Assembly (NCBI RefSeq): GCF_015999245.1
Contig: NZ_JAEAMR010000016.1
Span: forward strand, 62,001-126,000
Source: Streptomyces sp. AV19
Lineage (GTDB): Bacteria > Actinomycetota > Actinomycetes > Streptomycetales > Streptomycetaceae
Reading direction: 5' to 3'
Length of the DNA: 64,000 bases
Below the pieces are notes generated by a model. That model did no database searches, was not told the origin of the DNA, and saw only the letters and a list, made by a program, of their open reading frames with translations. Every line of letters begins with the position of its first letter. The stretch's first letter is position 1. Position numbers and translations under genes: made by a program. Of the stretch, positions 43,450-52,289 are shown piece after piece.

Positions 43450-44280
43450 GTGAGCGAGCCGGCGTCCATCGCCCTGCAGCAGGAGATCGCCCGGGAACTC
43501 CAGGTCGCCGGGACCTTCGAGGCCGAGCGGGAGATCGAGCGCCGGGTGGCCTTCCTCGCCAAGCGGCTGACCTCCACCGGTCTGCGCTCCCTCGTGCTCG
43601 GCATCAGCGGCGGCGTCGACTCCACCACCGCGGGCCGGCTGTGCCAGCTCGCCGTCGAGCGGGCCCGGGCCGCCGGGCACGAGGCGCATTTCTGCGCGAT
43701 GCGGCTGCCCTACGGGGTCCAGGCCGACGAGCGCGACGCCCAGCTCGCACTGTCCTTCATCCGGGCCGACCAGGTGCTGACCGTGGATGTCAAGCCCGCG
43801 AGCGACGCCGCGCTGGAGGCCTCGCTGGCCGCCGGCCTGGGCTTCCGCGACGCCCACCACCAGGACTTCGTGCACGGCAACATCAAGGCCCGGCAGCGCA
43901 TGATCGCCCAGTACGCGGTGGCCGGCGCGCTCGGCGGCCTGGTCGTCGGCACCGACCACGCCGCCGAGGCGGTCTCCGGCTTCTTCACCAAGTTCGGCGA
44001 CGGCGCCGCCGACCTGGTCCCGCTGACCGGCCTGACCAAGCGCCGGGTGCGCGCCGTCGCGGACGCGCTGGGCGCGCCCGCCGAGCTGGTGTGGAAGACC
44101 CCGACGGCCGACCTGGAGACCCTCGACCCGGGCAAGGCCGACGAGGACGCGCTCGGGGTCACCTACGACGACATCGACGACTTCCTGGAGGGCAAGCCGG
44201 TGGACGAGCGCGCCTTCGAAACGATCGTCCGCCGCTACCGCCTCACCGACCACAAGCGGCAGCTGCCCATCGCTCCCTGA
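43450..44280 (+). CDS. nadE: NH3-dependent NAD+ synthetase
   Basis: A 276-residue protein with GTG 43450 after AAGGAG. It shows the PP-loop SGGVDSTT, GNIKARQRM, GTDHAAEA, and the C-terminal KTPTADLETLDPGKADEDALGVTYDDIDDFLEG, which are diagnostic of the ammonia-dependent form (no glutaminase domain). It catalyses the last step of NAD biosynthesis from deamido-NAD, ATP and ammonia in the cytoplasm. Followed by a short hairpin. Confidence 0.96.
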   Translation: MSEPASIALQQEIARELQVAGTFEAEREIERRVAFLAKRLTSTGLRSLVLGISGGVDSTTAGRLCQLAVERARAAGHEAHFCAMRLPYGVQADERDAQLALSFIRADQVLTVDVKPASDAALEASLAAGLGFRDAHHQDFVHGNIKARQRMIAQYAVAGALGGLVVGTDHAAEAVSGFFTKFGDGAADLVPLTGLTKRRVRAVADALGAPAELVWKTPTADLETLDPGKADEDALGVTYDDIDDFLEGKPVDERAFETIVRRYRLTDHKRQLPIAP

Positions 44281-44593
44281 ACCCGGTGCCCGACTCGGGC
44301 GTCCGCGGTTCGCGTTCCGCTTTTCCCGAAAGGGAGTTGTGACGACCGTCGAGGGTCCTGTACCGGCCACTGTCGGTCCCGGCCCACCGGTCCGTGAGCG
44401 TGGCGGCGACGCGCGTCGCGACGGTGTCGCCGGCGTCCATGCCGGCGGGCCACGGTCGTTGGCGTAGTCCCGGCAGTAGCGCGTGTCGACGCCCCGGCCG
44501 GTACGGGGCTCCGCTCCGCGCCGACGCGAACGCCCGCCGCGTTCCGGGGAAGCGACGGGCGCCGGTCCGCAGGACCTGTCTGTCCGCTCGCGG
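44281..44593. other. Intergenic region after nadE
   Basis: 313 bp between convergent genes. GCCCG-ACT-CGGGC (44288-44300) is a plausible nadE terminator. The remainder shows no frame with family features on either strand. Confidence 0.5.
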
Positions 44594-45613
44594 TCAGCCC
44601 AGCCTGACCAGCATCTTGCCGGTGTTGGCCCCGCCGAGGACGCCGAGCAGCGCCTCCGGGGCGCGTTCGATGCCGTCGAGCACGGTCTCGCGGGTGCGCA
44701 GCGTGCCGTCGGCGAGCCAGCCGGACGCCCGGTCGAGGTACTCGGGGAAGCGGTGGTAGTGGTCGCTGACGAGCACGCCGCGCAGCGACAGCCGCTTGGT
44801 CACGACGTGGTAGAGGTTGCGCGGCCCGGGCGCGGGTTCGACGGCGTTGTAGCCGCTGATCGCCCCGACGGCCGCGACGCGGCCGTTGACGCGCAGCGCG
44901 TCGAGCGCGGCCTCCAGGTGGTCGCCGCCGACGTTGTCGACGTAGACGTCGATGCCGTCGGGCGCGGCCTTGGCCAGTTGTTCGCCGATCGGGGCGGTCC
45001 TGTAGTCGAGTGCGGTGTCGAAGCCGAAGTCCTCGGTGAGCGCGTGCGTCTTGGCGGCTCCGCCCGCCGAACCGATGACGGTCGTGGCGCCCAGCCGGCG
45101 GGCGATCTGCCCTGCCGCGCTGCCGACCGCCCCGGCGGCGGCCGAGACGTAGACGGTGTCGCCCGGCCGCACCGGGGCGGTCTCCGTGAGCGCGACGTAG
45201 GCGGTCAGGCCCGGCGTGCCCAGGATTCCGAGGTGGGCCCGGGCGGGAACCCGCCGCGTGTCGACGACCGTGGCCGAGTCGGCGTCCAGCACCGCGTACT
45301 CGCGCCACCCCAGGAAGTGCGAGACGGTGGCGCCCACCGGGACGGAGCCGGCCCGCGAGGCCACGACCTCGCCGACGGCTCCGCCCTCCAGCGGGGCGTC
45401 CAGTGCGAACGGCGGGATGTACGACTCGGCGTCGTCCATGCGGCCGCGCATGTACGGGTCCACGGACATCCAGGTGTTGCGCACCAGGATCTGCCCCGGC
45501 CCGGGCTCGGGCACCTCGGCCCGCACGAGGCGGAAGTTCTCGGGGGTGGGGGTGCCGGTGGGGCGGGAGGCGAGGTGGATCTCGTGGGAGGTGAGGGGGG
45601 TGTTGGCGGTCAC
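44594..45613 (-). CDS. NADP-dependent MDR oxidoreductase (enoyl/alkenal reductase type)
   Basis: A 339-residue zinc-free medium-chain dehydrogenase; start GTG 45613 behind AGGAG. It has RNTWMSVDPYMRGRM near the N-terminus and the NADP site AAAGAVGS. GYNAVEPAPGPRNLYHVVTKRLSLRGVLV is the pattern of leukotriene-B4-12-dehydrogenase/double-bond-reductase enzymes (YfmJ, CurA-like). It likely reduces alpha,beta-unsaturated carbonyls for detoxification. Stand-alone gene. Confidence 0.9.
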   Translation of the reverse strand: MTANTPLTSHEIHLASRPTGTPTPENFRLVRAEVPEPGPGQILVRNTWMSVDPYMRGRMDDAESYIPPFALDAPLEGGAVGEVVASRAGSVPVGATVSHFLGWREYAVLDADSATVVDTRRVPARAHLGILGTPGLTAYVALTETAPVRPGDTVYVSAAAGAVGSAAGQIARRLGATTVIGSAGGAAKTHALTEDFGFDTALDYRTAPIGEQLAKAAPDGIDVYVDNVGGDHLEAALDALRVNGRVAAVGAISGYNAVEPAPGPRNLYHVVTKRLSLRGVLVSDHYHRFPEYLDRASGWLADGTLRTRETVLDGIERAPEALLGVLGGANTGKMLVRLG

Positions 45614-45801
45614 GGGGACTCCTGGTGGGTGGCTTCGTTCGTTGCTGCCTCCACTGTGGTGGGCGGGTGTTCGGGAATGGTTCGGGTGATGTTCGGGGAT
45701 CTGCCCGGGCCCGGCTGTTCCCGGAGCGCCCGGTGGATTTCCGCGTGCTCCTCCGACGGCTTCTTCGGGCGGCAGGGCCCGCATTGACGACCGCGCCGTC
45801 G

Positions 45802-46347
45802 CTAATTACCCGTTCCGCCGGGAGAGTGGGAACTCCCTTCGCAGCCCTGCCCGAGCGTGGTGAACTGCTGTGTGTAGGACTCCTCGGATTCGAGGTTGGC
45901 CCAGGTGACGTCCACCGACAGCGTGCAAGTGGACTGCGAGACCATCCCGGTGACCGCGCTCCCGGTGGTCAGGCTGTCGTCCGTTTCGACCGTGCCGCCT
46001 TCGTCGACCTGACAGAAAATGAACGTCGAGCCGGTCACCTCGCACGTACCGACCTGGCTGCCGAAGTCGCCCCTGACCAGTGCGAATGACGAACCTTTCT
46101 CATTGGTGAAGAAGGCGTCGTCATGCGCCCGGACGCTCAGCACCCAAGTCTTGTCGTAGTCACAGGGGCCTGAACCGCAAAGCGCCCGGGGATAAAGGGT
46201 GAACGAACTCCCGGCCTCGAGCGCGCTGTCCGGTCCGACCCCCCAATCACTGGCAGCGAACGCCGTTCCCTGAGTGAAAGCGAGCAGGGCGGCGCTCAGG
46301 CCCGCCACCGCCGTCGACCGCAAGCCCTTCGAATTCCTCTTGCCCAT
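45802..46347 (-). CDS. Secreted protein of unknown function
   Basis: A 181-residue protein from ATG 46347. The signal peptide ends TAFAAS. The mature region has six cysteines (RALCGSGPCDY, GTCEV, FIFCQ, STCTL, QGCEG), likely three disulfides, and a beta-rich immunoglobulin-like pattern, as in actinobacterial surface proteins. The Gly/Ser-rich tail ends SSHSPGGTGN. The family is not recognised. Codon use is slightly less GC-biased than its neighbours, which may indicate recent acquisition. Confidence 0.75.
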   Translation of the reverse strand: MGKRNSKGLRSTAVAGLSAALLAFTQGTAFAASDWGVGPDSALEAGSSFTLYPRALCGSGPCDYDKTWVLSVRAHDDAFFTNEKGSSFALVRGDFGSQVGTCEVTGSTFIFCQVDEGGTVETDDSLTTGSAVTGMVSQSTCTLSVDVTWANLESEESYTQQFTTLGQGCEGSSHSPGGTGN

Positions 46348-46496
46348 GGCTGTTGCCCCCTTCCCGCTCCTGCGGCCCTTTCAGGCCATAGCGCAAGAAT
46401 CGGCGACATTCGCCCCTCTTGGGCAGGGGGCCGGCGGCAAGTTCATCCGTGTGGGTAACGAGTCGCAAGGATCCACAGGTCAATTAAGGTGCGGCC

Positions 46497-49400
46497 ATGA
46501 GATTCGGGGTACTCGGTCCGCTCGAAGTGATATCCGCGCAAGGAGGGTCCGCCCCCGTCCCCGAGGCGAAGGTGCGCACCCTGCTCGCCGTACTGCTCGC
46601 CCGCGCCGGGACCACCGTCGCCGCCGACGTGCTCGTCGACGCGCTCTGGGACGGCGTCCCGCTCCCCTCCGCCCCGCACCGGGCGCTCCAGGCGAAGGTG
46701 TCCCAACTGCGCGCCGCCCTGGACCGGGTGCGGCCCGGCGCCCGGTCGTGGGTCGTCGCCCAGTCGCCCGGCTACGCGCTGCGGATCCCGGACGACGGTG
46801 ACGCCGCCGTGGACGCGGCCCGGTTCACCGCCCTCGCGGCCGAGGCCCGCGCCACGCCCGGCACCCGTTCCAAAGCCGCCCTGCTGACGGACGCCCTCGC
46901 CCTCTGGCGCGGCCCGGCCTTCGCGGGATTCACCGGGATACCGGTCGTGCGGGCGGCGGCGGACCGCCTGGAGGAGGAGCGGCTCACCGCCGTCGAGGAC
47001 CGCGCCGAGGTCCTCCTCTCGTCCGGCGAACACCGCGCACTCCTCGGCGAGTTGGCGGACCTGACCGCCCGCCACCCCCTCCGTGAGCGGCTCCGCGCCG
47101 CGCACATCCGGGCCCTGCACGGCGCCGGCCGCCAGAGCGAGGCGCTCGCCGCGTTCGAGGAGCTGCGCACCACGCTGGCCGAGGAGTTGGGCCTGGACCC
47201 CGGCCCCGAGCTCGTCGCACTCCACCGCGCGGTCCTGCGCCAGGATCCGGGCCTCGCACCACCGGCGGCCCCGCCCACCAATCTGCCGGCCCCGCTCGAC
47301 GAGGTGATCGGCCGCCGCGCCGACACCGAGGCCGTCCTGGCGCTGCTGCGCGAGCACCGCCTCGTGACGCTGACCGGCCCGGGCGGGGTGGGCAAGACGC
47401 GCCTGGCCCTGGCTGCCGCGTCCCGCCTGTCCGGTACGTATCCCGGCGGCGTCTGGCTCGTCGAACTGGCCGGGCTCCGGCCCCGGGTGGACGCCGCCGG
47501 CCTCGCCGAGGAGATCGCGTCCGTCCTGGGCGTCCGGGACGACGGCGCCTGGGGGCCGCGCGCCGCCGTCCCGGACGCGCCGGCCACACTGGCCGAGGCG
47601 CTGCGCGGCCGGGAACTCCTGCTCGTCCTGGACAACTGCGAACATCTCGTGGACCCCGCGGCCGAGACCGCAGGACGGCTGCTGCGCGCGGTACCGGGGC
47701 TGCGCGTCCTGGCGACCAGCCAGGAGCCGCTGGCCCTGCCCGGTGAACGGCTCCGGGAGGTACGGCCGTTGGACGGCGAGGCCGCCGTCCGGCTGTTCGC
47801 CGCGCGGGCGGCCGCCGCCACCCCGGGTTTCGCCGTAGGGCCCGGCAACGCGCCGGCCGTCGCCGAGCTCGTCCGCCGCCTGGACGGCATTCCGCTCGCG
47901 CTCGAGCTGGCCGCCGGGCGGGTCCGGGCACTGGGCCTGCCGGGGCTGCTCGCCCGGCTCGACGACCGGCTCCGGCTGCTGGCGGGGGTGCGGCGGGGCA
48001 TGCCGGAGCGGCAGCGGACGCTCAGGGCGACGATCGACTGGAGCTGGGACCTGCTGACGGCGGACCAGCGCACGGTGCTGCGCCGCCTGTCGGTGCACGC
48101 GGACGGGTGGGACCTGGCGTCGGCCGAGGCCGTGGCGGGCTGGGGCGCCGTCGTGCGGGACGACGTCCTGGACGTGCTGGCCCGCCTGGTGGAGCGCTCG
48201 CTGGTGTCGGCCGGCGAGGCCCACGGCGAGCCGCGCTACCGGATGCTGGAGTCGGTCGCGGCGTACGGCGCGGTCCGGCTGGCCGAGGCGGGCGAGACGG
48301 ACGCCGCCCGGGCCCGGCACGCGGCGCACGCCGTCGACTTCGCGGTCCGCGCCGCCGAAGGGCTGCGCGGACCGGAGCAGGGAGCGCTGCTGGCCCGGCT
48401 GGACACGGAGTCCGCGAATCTGCGGGCGGCTCTCGACGGGCTGGTGGACGCCCGCCGGGGCGCCGAGGCGCTCCATCTGGCGGGCGCGCTCGCCCGGTAC
48501 TGGGTGCTGCGCGGCCGTCTGGGCCACGCGCGCCGGTCCCTGGCCTCGGCCCTGGCCGTCGCCGACGGCACCCCGGCCGCGCCGCGCGCCCGCGCCGGGG
48601 CCTGGCACACGGCCGTGACCGTGCTGGAGGGGGACGGCACCGACCGGGCGGAACGGATCGCCCTGGCGCTGCGGCACTTCGACGCGCGGGACTCCGCCGG
48701 CCGGGCCGAGGCCCGGTACGTCCTGGGCCATGCCCTGTGCCGGATCGGCGACATGGCGGGGGCCCGGGAGCTGACGGATGCGGCGCTGGCCGATTTCCGT
48801 GCTCTCGGGGACCGTTGGGGCGAGGCGGCGGCCCTGGCCGACCGGGCGGTCCAGGCCCTGTCCTTCGGCGAACTGGACCGGGTGGCGCGCGAAGGGGAGC
48901 TCAGCGCGGCGATGTTCGCGGAGCTGGGCGACCGGTGGGGGCAGGCGCAGACCGCGGCCGTGCGCGCGGCCCACGCCGAGATCCTCGGCGACTACGCCGC
49001 GGCCGGCCGGATCCTGCGCGAAGGGCTGTGCACGGCCGAGGAGTTGGGCCTGTCCAGCATGGCGGCCGACCTGACGGCGGGCCTGGGCCGGGTCGCCCTC
49101 CTGGAGGGCGACCCGGCCGCCTCGCGCGGCCTGCACCTGCGCGCCCGCGATCTCGCCGGCGCCCAGGGGTTCCGCGCCGGCCAGGTCAACGCGGACCTCG
49201 GCCTGGCCCTGACCGCCCGCCGCGCCGGCGACCTCGGCACGGCCGAGGCCGGCCTCCTGGAGGTCCTGGCCTGGCACCGCCACGTCGGCCTGGACGGCGC
49301 CAACGCGCTGGTCCTGGCCGAACTCGGCTTCGTCGCCGAACTCCGCGGCGACGCGGCAGCCGCCCTCGCCCGCCAGGAGGAGGGCCTCGCCGTCGCCCGC

Positions 49401-49700
49401 ACGACCGGCGACCCGCGCGCCGTGGCCCTGGCCCTGGAGGGCCTCGCGGGCGCCCTGGCCCTGGCCGGCGAGGCGCGCCGGGCGGCGCCCCTGCTGGGCG
49501 CGGCGGACGCGGCCCGGCGGGAGGCGGGGGCGCCGTTGCCGGTCGCGGAGCGGGGCGATGTCGAACGGATCGCGGGAGTGCTGCGCGAGTCCCTCGGGGA
49601 CGGCCTGTTCGAGGAACTCGTCGCCGCGGGGGCGGTGTCGGGGCCGCAGGACGCGTACGCGGCGACGCAGGCCGTCGGCGCGGATGCGGCACGTCCGTGA
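46497..49700 (+). CDS. SARP/AfsR-type regulator with STAND ATPase and TPR regions
   Basis: A 1067-residue protein from ATG 46497. Residues 1-95 are the OmpR-like DNA-binding domain (MRFGVLGPLEV, VLVDALWDGVP, LQAKVSQLRAAL), 100-245 the bacterial transcriptional-activator domain, and 270-550 an NB-ARC/STAND ATPase with GPGGVGKTRL (near 296) and LLVLDNCEHL. The rest is helical TPR-like repeats. Such proteins activate antibiotic clusters by binding heptamer direct repeats. No biosynthetic gene is adjacent, so targets are unknown; the repeats at 28311 are one candidate. Confidence 0.92.
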   Translation: MRFGVLGPLEVISAQGGSAPVPEAKVRTLLAVLLARAGTTVAADVLVDALWDGVPLPSAPHRALQAKVSQLRAALDRVRPGARSWVVAQSPGYALRIPDDGDAAVDAARFTALAAEARATPGTRSKAALLTDALALWRGPAFAGFTGIPVVRAAADRLEEERLTAVEDRAEVLLSSGEHRALLGELADLTARHPLRERLRAAHIRALHGAGRQSEALAAFEELRTTLAEELGLDPGPELVALHRAVLRQDPGLAPPAAPPTNLPAPLDEVIGRRADTEAVLALLREHRLVTLTGPGGVGKTRLALAAASRLSGTYPGGVWLVELAGLRPRVDAAGLAEEIASVLGVRDDGAWGPRAAVPDAPATLAEALRGRELLLVLDNCEHLVDPAAETAGRLLRAVPGLRVLATSQEPLALPGERLREVRPLDGEAAVRLFAARAAAATPGFAVGPGNAPAVAELVRRLDGIPLALELAAGRVRALGLPGLLARLDDRLRLLAGVRRGMPERQRTLRATIDWSWDLLTADQRTVLRRLSVHADGWDLASAEAVAGWGAVVRDDVLDVLARLVERSLVSAGEAHGEPRYRMLESVAAYGAVRLAEAGETDAARARHAAHAVDFAVRAAEGLRGPEQGALLARLDTESANLRAALDGLVDARRGAEALHLAGALARYWVLRGRLGHARRSLASALAVADGTPAAPRARAGAWHTAVTVLEGDGTDRAERIALALRHFDARDSAGRAEARYVLGHALCRIGDMAGARELTDAALADFRALGDRWGEAAALADRAVQALSFGELDRVAREGELSAAMFAELGDRWGQAQTAAVRAAHAEILGDYAAAGRILREGLCTAEELGLSSMAADLTAGLGRVALLEGDPAASRGLHLRARDLAGAQGFRAGQVNADLGLALTARRAGDLGTAEAGLLEVLAWHRHVGLDGANALVLAELGFVAELRGDAAAALARQEEGLAVARTTGDPRAVALALEGLAGALALAGEARRAAPLLGAADAARREAGAPLPVAERGDVERIAGVLRESLGDGLFEELVAAGAVSGPQDAYAATQAVGADAARP

Positions 49701-49918
49701 CCGCTCGCCGGTTCTCCGTACTCTCGCGGTCGGTGACGATGACGTCTTGGCGTTGATCCTGCCGTCGGGCCGACGACGGCATGTGCCCGCCGTTTCCTGG
49801 CGTCGGCGAGTCGGCGGTCTTCGGCTCGCGTCGGCCGGCCTCTCAAAAGACCGCCACGGGACCTGCTCCCCGGGGAGGAGGTCCCGCGGCCGTTCCGCCC
49901 ACCGCTGCTGCCTCCAGG

Positions 49919-50386
49919 TCAGCCGGCCTGCGCCCCGGTCCGGGCGAGGGCGCCGCAGTTCGTCTTGTAGCGGGCCACGACATAGCCGTCGATCTCGCCG
50001 CCCCAGTCGACGCACTTGCCCTTGGCGTCCAGGTGGACCGGCCCCGCGTACGAGGTGAAGAAGCCGTACTGCTCCTGCTTCGACTTCAGTTCCTTGTTGC
50101 GCTGAAGCCAGGAGCCCACCCACAGCGGCGCGCCGGCCGAGCTGTTCCGCTTGGTGACCACGCAGTTCTTGCCGGTGGCCGCGTTGTAGGCCAGGAAGAC
50201 CGTCCCGCGGCCCGGGATCGGGATCTCGTTGACCTTCGCGTATCCGGTGCCGCACTCCTTGCCGTACGTGGCGGCGGCGCGGGCCGGAGCGGCGACGGCC
50301 GTCCCGGTGCCCGCCACCAGCCCGGTGACGGTGGTGGCGGCGAGCAGCGCGGCTCCCGCGGCACGGGTACCTACAGCACGCTTCAC
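49919..50386 (-). CDS. Spore-associated protein A-like secreted protein
   Basis: A 155-residue protein, start GTG 50386 behind GGAGGAGAAT. The signal peptide ends AVAAPA. The mature region begins YGKECGTGYAKVNEIPIPGRGTVFLAYN and continues KNCVVTKRN, GKCVDWGGEIDGYV and KTNCGAL, four cysteines in the spacing of Streptomyces SapA-type proteins found on spores. The role in spore surface or signalling is not settled. Confidence 0.85.
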   Translation of the reverse strand: MKRAVGTRAAGAALLAATTVTGLVAGTGTAVAAPARAAATYGKECGTGYAKVNEIPIPGRGTVFLAYNAATGKNCVVTKRNSSAGAPLWVGSWLQRNKELKSKQEQYGFFTSYAGPVHLDAKGKCVDWGGEIDGYVVARYKTNCGALARTGAQAG

Positions 50387-50637
50387 ATTCTCCTCCGTGG
50401 ACGAGTCGCATGGTGCCGGTTGATGGACGCACACGGGACGGCCGTCTCCGTGCCCCCACAGACACTCCACACCCGGAAGGGGTTGTACGCATCCTCACCC
50501 GCGCCGTTCAGAACCGGTCACCACATCGCACGGCGGCGCGTACCCGATCCCGCACAACACCCTTCACATCAAGCCGAGAGGTCACACCGGCCTCGGACGG
50601 TTCTTCGGCCCCGGCCCCGGACGGATCAGGGAACTGT

Positions 50638-51057
50638 GCCGCGCTCGCCGAAAATCGGCTGCGACGCGATCGTGTCCGCGGGAGGCCTCGCGCAGGACCT
50701 GCGCAGCACGGACCCCCGCGTCAAGGTCGTCGAGCACGTACCGCAGCCCGCGCTCCTGCGTCATGCCGACCTGTTCGTGACACACGGGGGCCGGGCGTCC
50801 CTGCTCGACGCGGTGCAGGGCGCAACGCGCCCGTCCTGGGCATGGGCGTTCTCGCCGACCAGCCCGACAATGTCGCCGCGTTCGCCCGGCGCGGCCTCGG
50901 CCGGCCGCTGGAACTCACCGCGAAGCGCGGCGAGATCGCCGACGCCATGACGTCCCTCCTCGGCAACTCCTGCTACGCCGCCGCCATGACCGCCGTCGGC
51001 ACCGAGCTGTCACAGCTGCTACCGCTCGACATCACGCAACTGCTGGACAGCGCGTGA
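50638..51057 (+). pseudogene. C-terminal remnant of a UGT/MGT-type glycosyltransferase
   Basis: The frame ending near 50820 encodes VEHVPQPALLRHADLFVTHGGRASLLDAVQG, the nucleotide-sugar-binding signature of macrolide-type glycosyltransferases. The continuation APVLGMGVLADQPDNVAAFARRGLGRPLEL lies in the next frame and ends at 51055-51057. A one-base shift near 50820 separates the halves, and no N-terminal acceptor domain is present upstream. Non-functional fragment. Confidence 0.75.
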
Positions 51058-51069
51058 GGCGCTCGGCCG

Positions 51070-51846
51070 TCACTGATACGGGACGTCGATGCCGGCCGCG
51101 CGCAGGTTCGCCTCGACCAGCGCGTTCAACCGGGCGATGGACGGCTCCTGGTCTTCCCGGTGGTGGTTGACCAGTCCGTACCGGGAGGCGGCGTCGGACC
51201 GGTTCTCGAACCCGGTCGGCATCGCCAGCAGCGCGCGGTCGGCCAGCAGCTTGTCGGCCAGCGCGGACGCCAGCTCCTCGATCCGCGGGTCGTCCGGATC
51301 CCAAGTCCTCGCGTCCCAACCGCGCTTGGTCAGCTCGACGTGCCCGGGATCGTCGAGGAGATGTTCGAGCCGGGTCAGGAAGCTGTCGAAGATCTCCGGA
51401 ACCAGCGCCCGGGCCAGCACCAGGGCCTCCCGTTGAGTGGCCAGGTAGCCGGGACCGAAGCCGAGACCGGCGATTCGGTCCAGGACCGCGCAGGCCCGGT
51501 CGGGCAGCAGGACCCGGTCGCCGTGGGCGAGTCGGTGCAGCGTGTCGCGGCGCGCGGTCAGGTCCTCGATCCGTTCGGTGAGCCGACGACGGACGTCGTC
51601 CAGGGCGGCGGCGAACCGCTGGGGATCGGCGTCGAGCAGGTCACCGATCTCGGCCAGCGGCACGCCGGCCCCGGCCAGGGTCCGGACCTGGATCAGCCGG
51701 AGCAGGTCGGCCGAGCCGTAGCGCCGGTAGCCGGAACCGTCACGTTCCGGCTCGGCGACCAGGCCGAGCCGGTGATAGTGCCGCACCGTCTTGATCGTGA
51801 CGCCGACGAACGCCGCCGCCTGACCGATCGTGAGCCCGTCTGCCAT
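51070..51846 (-). CDS. MerR-family transcriptional regulator
   Basis: A 258-residue protein from ATG 51846. The winged-helix start is LTIGQAAAFVGVTIKTVRHYHRLGL, then GYRRYGSADLLRLIQV and a dimerisation coiled coil (DDVRRRLTERIEDLTARRDTL). The C-terminal 130 residues are a helical effector domain without the cysteines of metal sensors. Its probable operator lies about 325 bp away in the promoter of the divergent serine hydrolase. Confidence 0.92.
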   Translation of the reverse strand: MADGLTIGQAAAFVGVTIKTVRHYHRLGLVAEPERDGSGYRRYGSADLLRLIQVRTLAGAGVPLAEIGDLLDADPQRFAAALDDVRRRLTERIEDLTARRDTLHRLAHGDRVLLPDRACAVLDRIAGLGFGPGYLATQREALVLARALVPEIFDSFLTRLEHLLDDPGHVELTKRGWDARTWDPDDPRIEELASALADKLLADRALLAMPTGFENRSDAASRYGLVNHHREDQEPSIARLNALVEANLRAAGIDVPYQ

Positions 51847-51849
51847 CGG

Positions 51850-52115
51850 CTCAGCACACCTCCGGATCGTGGACGGCCGGTGCGGCTGCGTTCTCGCGAA
51901 CCGCGCCGGTGACAGCACGGAAGTCCTTGCACAGGATCGAGCCGTGGTAGCCGGCGACCTTCGCGCTCACCTTGAGGTACGGGTTGCGGGCGATCACAGG
52001 GGCGAGGGTAGCGCGCGTCTGTTCCACCTCGTCACCCGGCCGCCGAGGGCGACGCGGACCGCGTGGTACTCGATGGCGATCTCGGCGTACCGGCCGACGC
52101 GGACCTCGGCCGACG
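51850..52115 (-). pseudogene. Possible decayed small gene
   Basis: On the minus strand RYAEIAIEYHAVRVALGG (one frame) is followed in the next frame by EQTRATLAPVIARNPYLKVSAKVAGYHG and SILCKDFRAVTGAV, ending at 51850. The composition is coding-like and the two parts would join with a one-base correction, but no start or family is recognisable. It lies between the MerR gene and its operator. Confidence 0.3.
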
Positions 52116-52168
52116 CCCGGCCCAGGCCGGGGCAATCGCTGCCGGTCAGCCCATGGTCGCGACAGAGG

Positions 52169-52199
52169 TTGACCTTGACCTTGGGTCAAGGTGCACGCT
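52169..52199 (+). promoter_or_regulatory. MerR-type promoter with 19-bp spacer and operator palindrome
   Basis: A -35 TTGACC (52169-52174) and a -10-like CACGCT (52194-52199) are 19 bp apart. Between and overlapping them lies a perfect inverted repeat, ACCTTGACC and GGTCAAGGT around TTG (52172-52192). Overlong spacers bridged by a palindrome are the hallmark of MerR-activated promoters. It drives the serine hydrolase at 52290. Confidence 0.75.
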
Positions 52200-52289
52200 C
52201 GTCGCATTGCCGCCTCGAAGGGGCCGGTGGCCACCAGGGCCACGTGGTGCTTTCGAGCTGTGCCGACACCTGCTGCCGCGAGATGGGGA

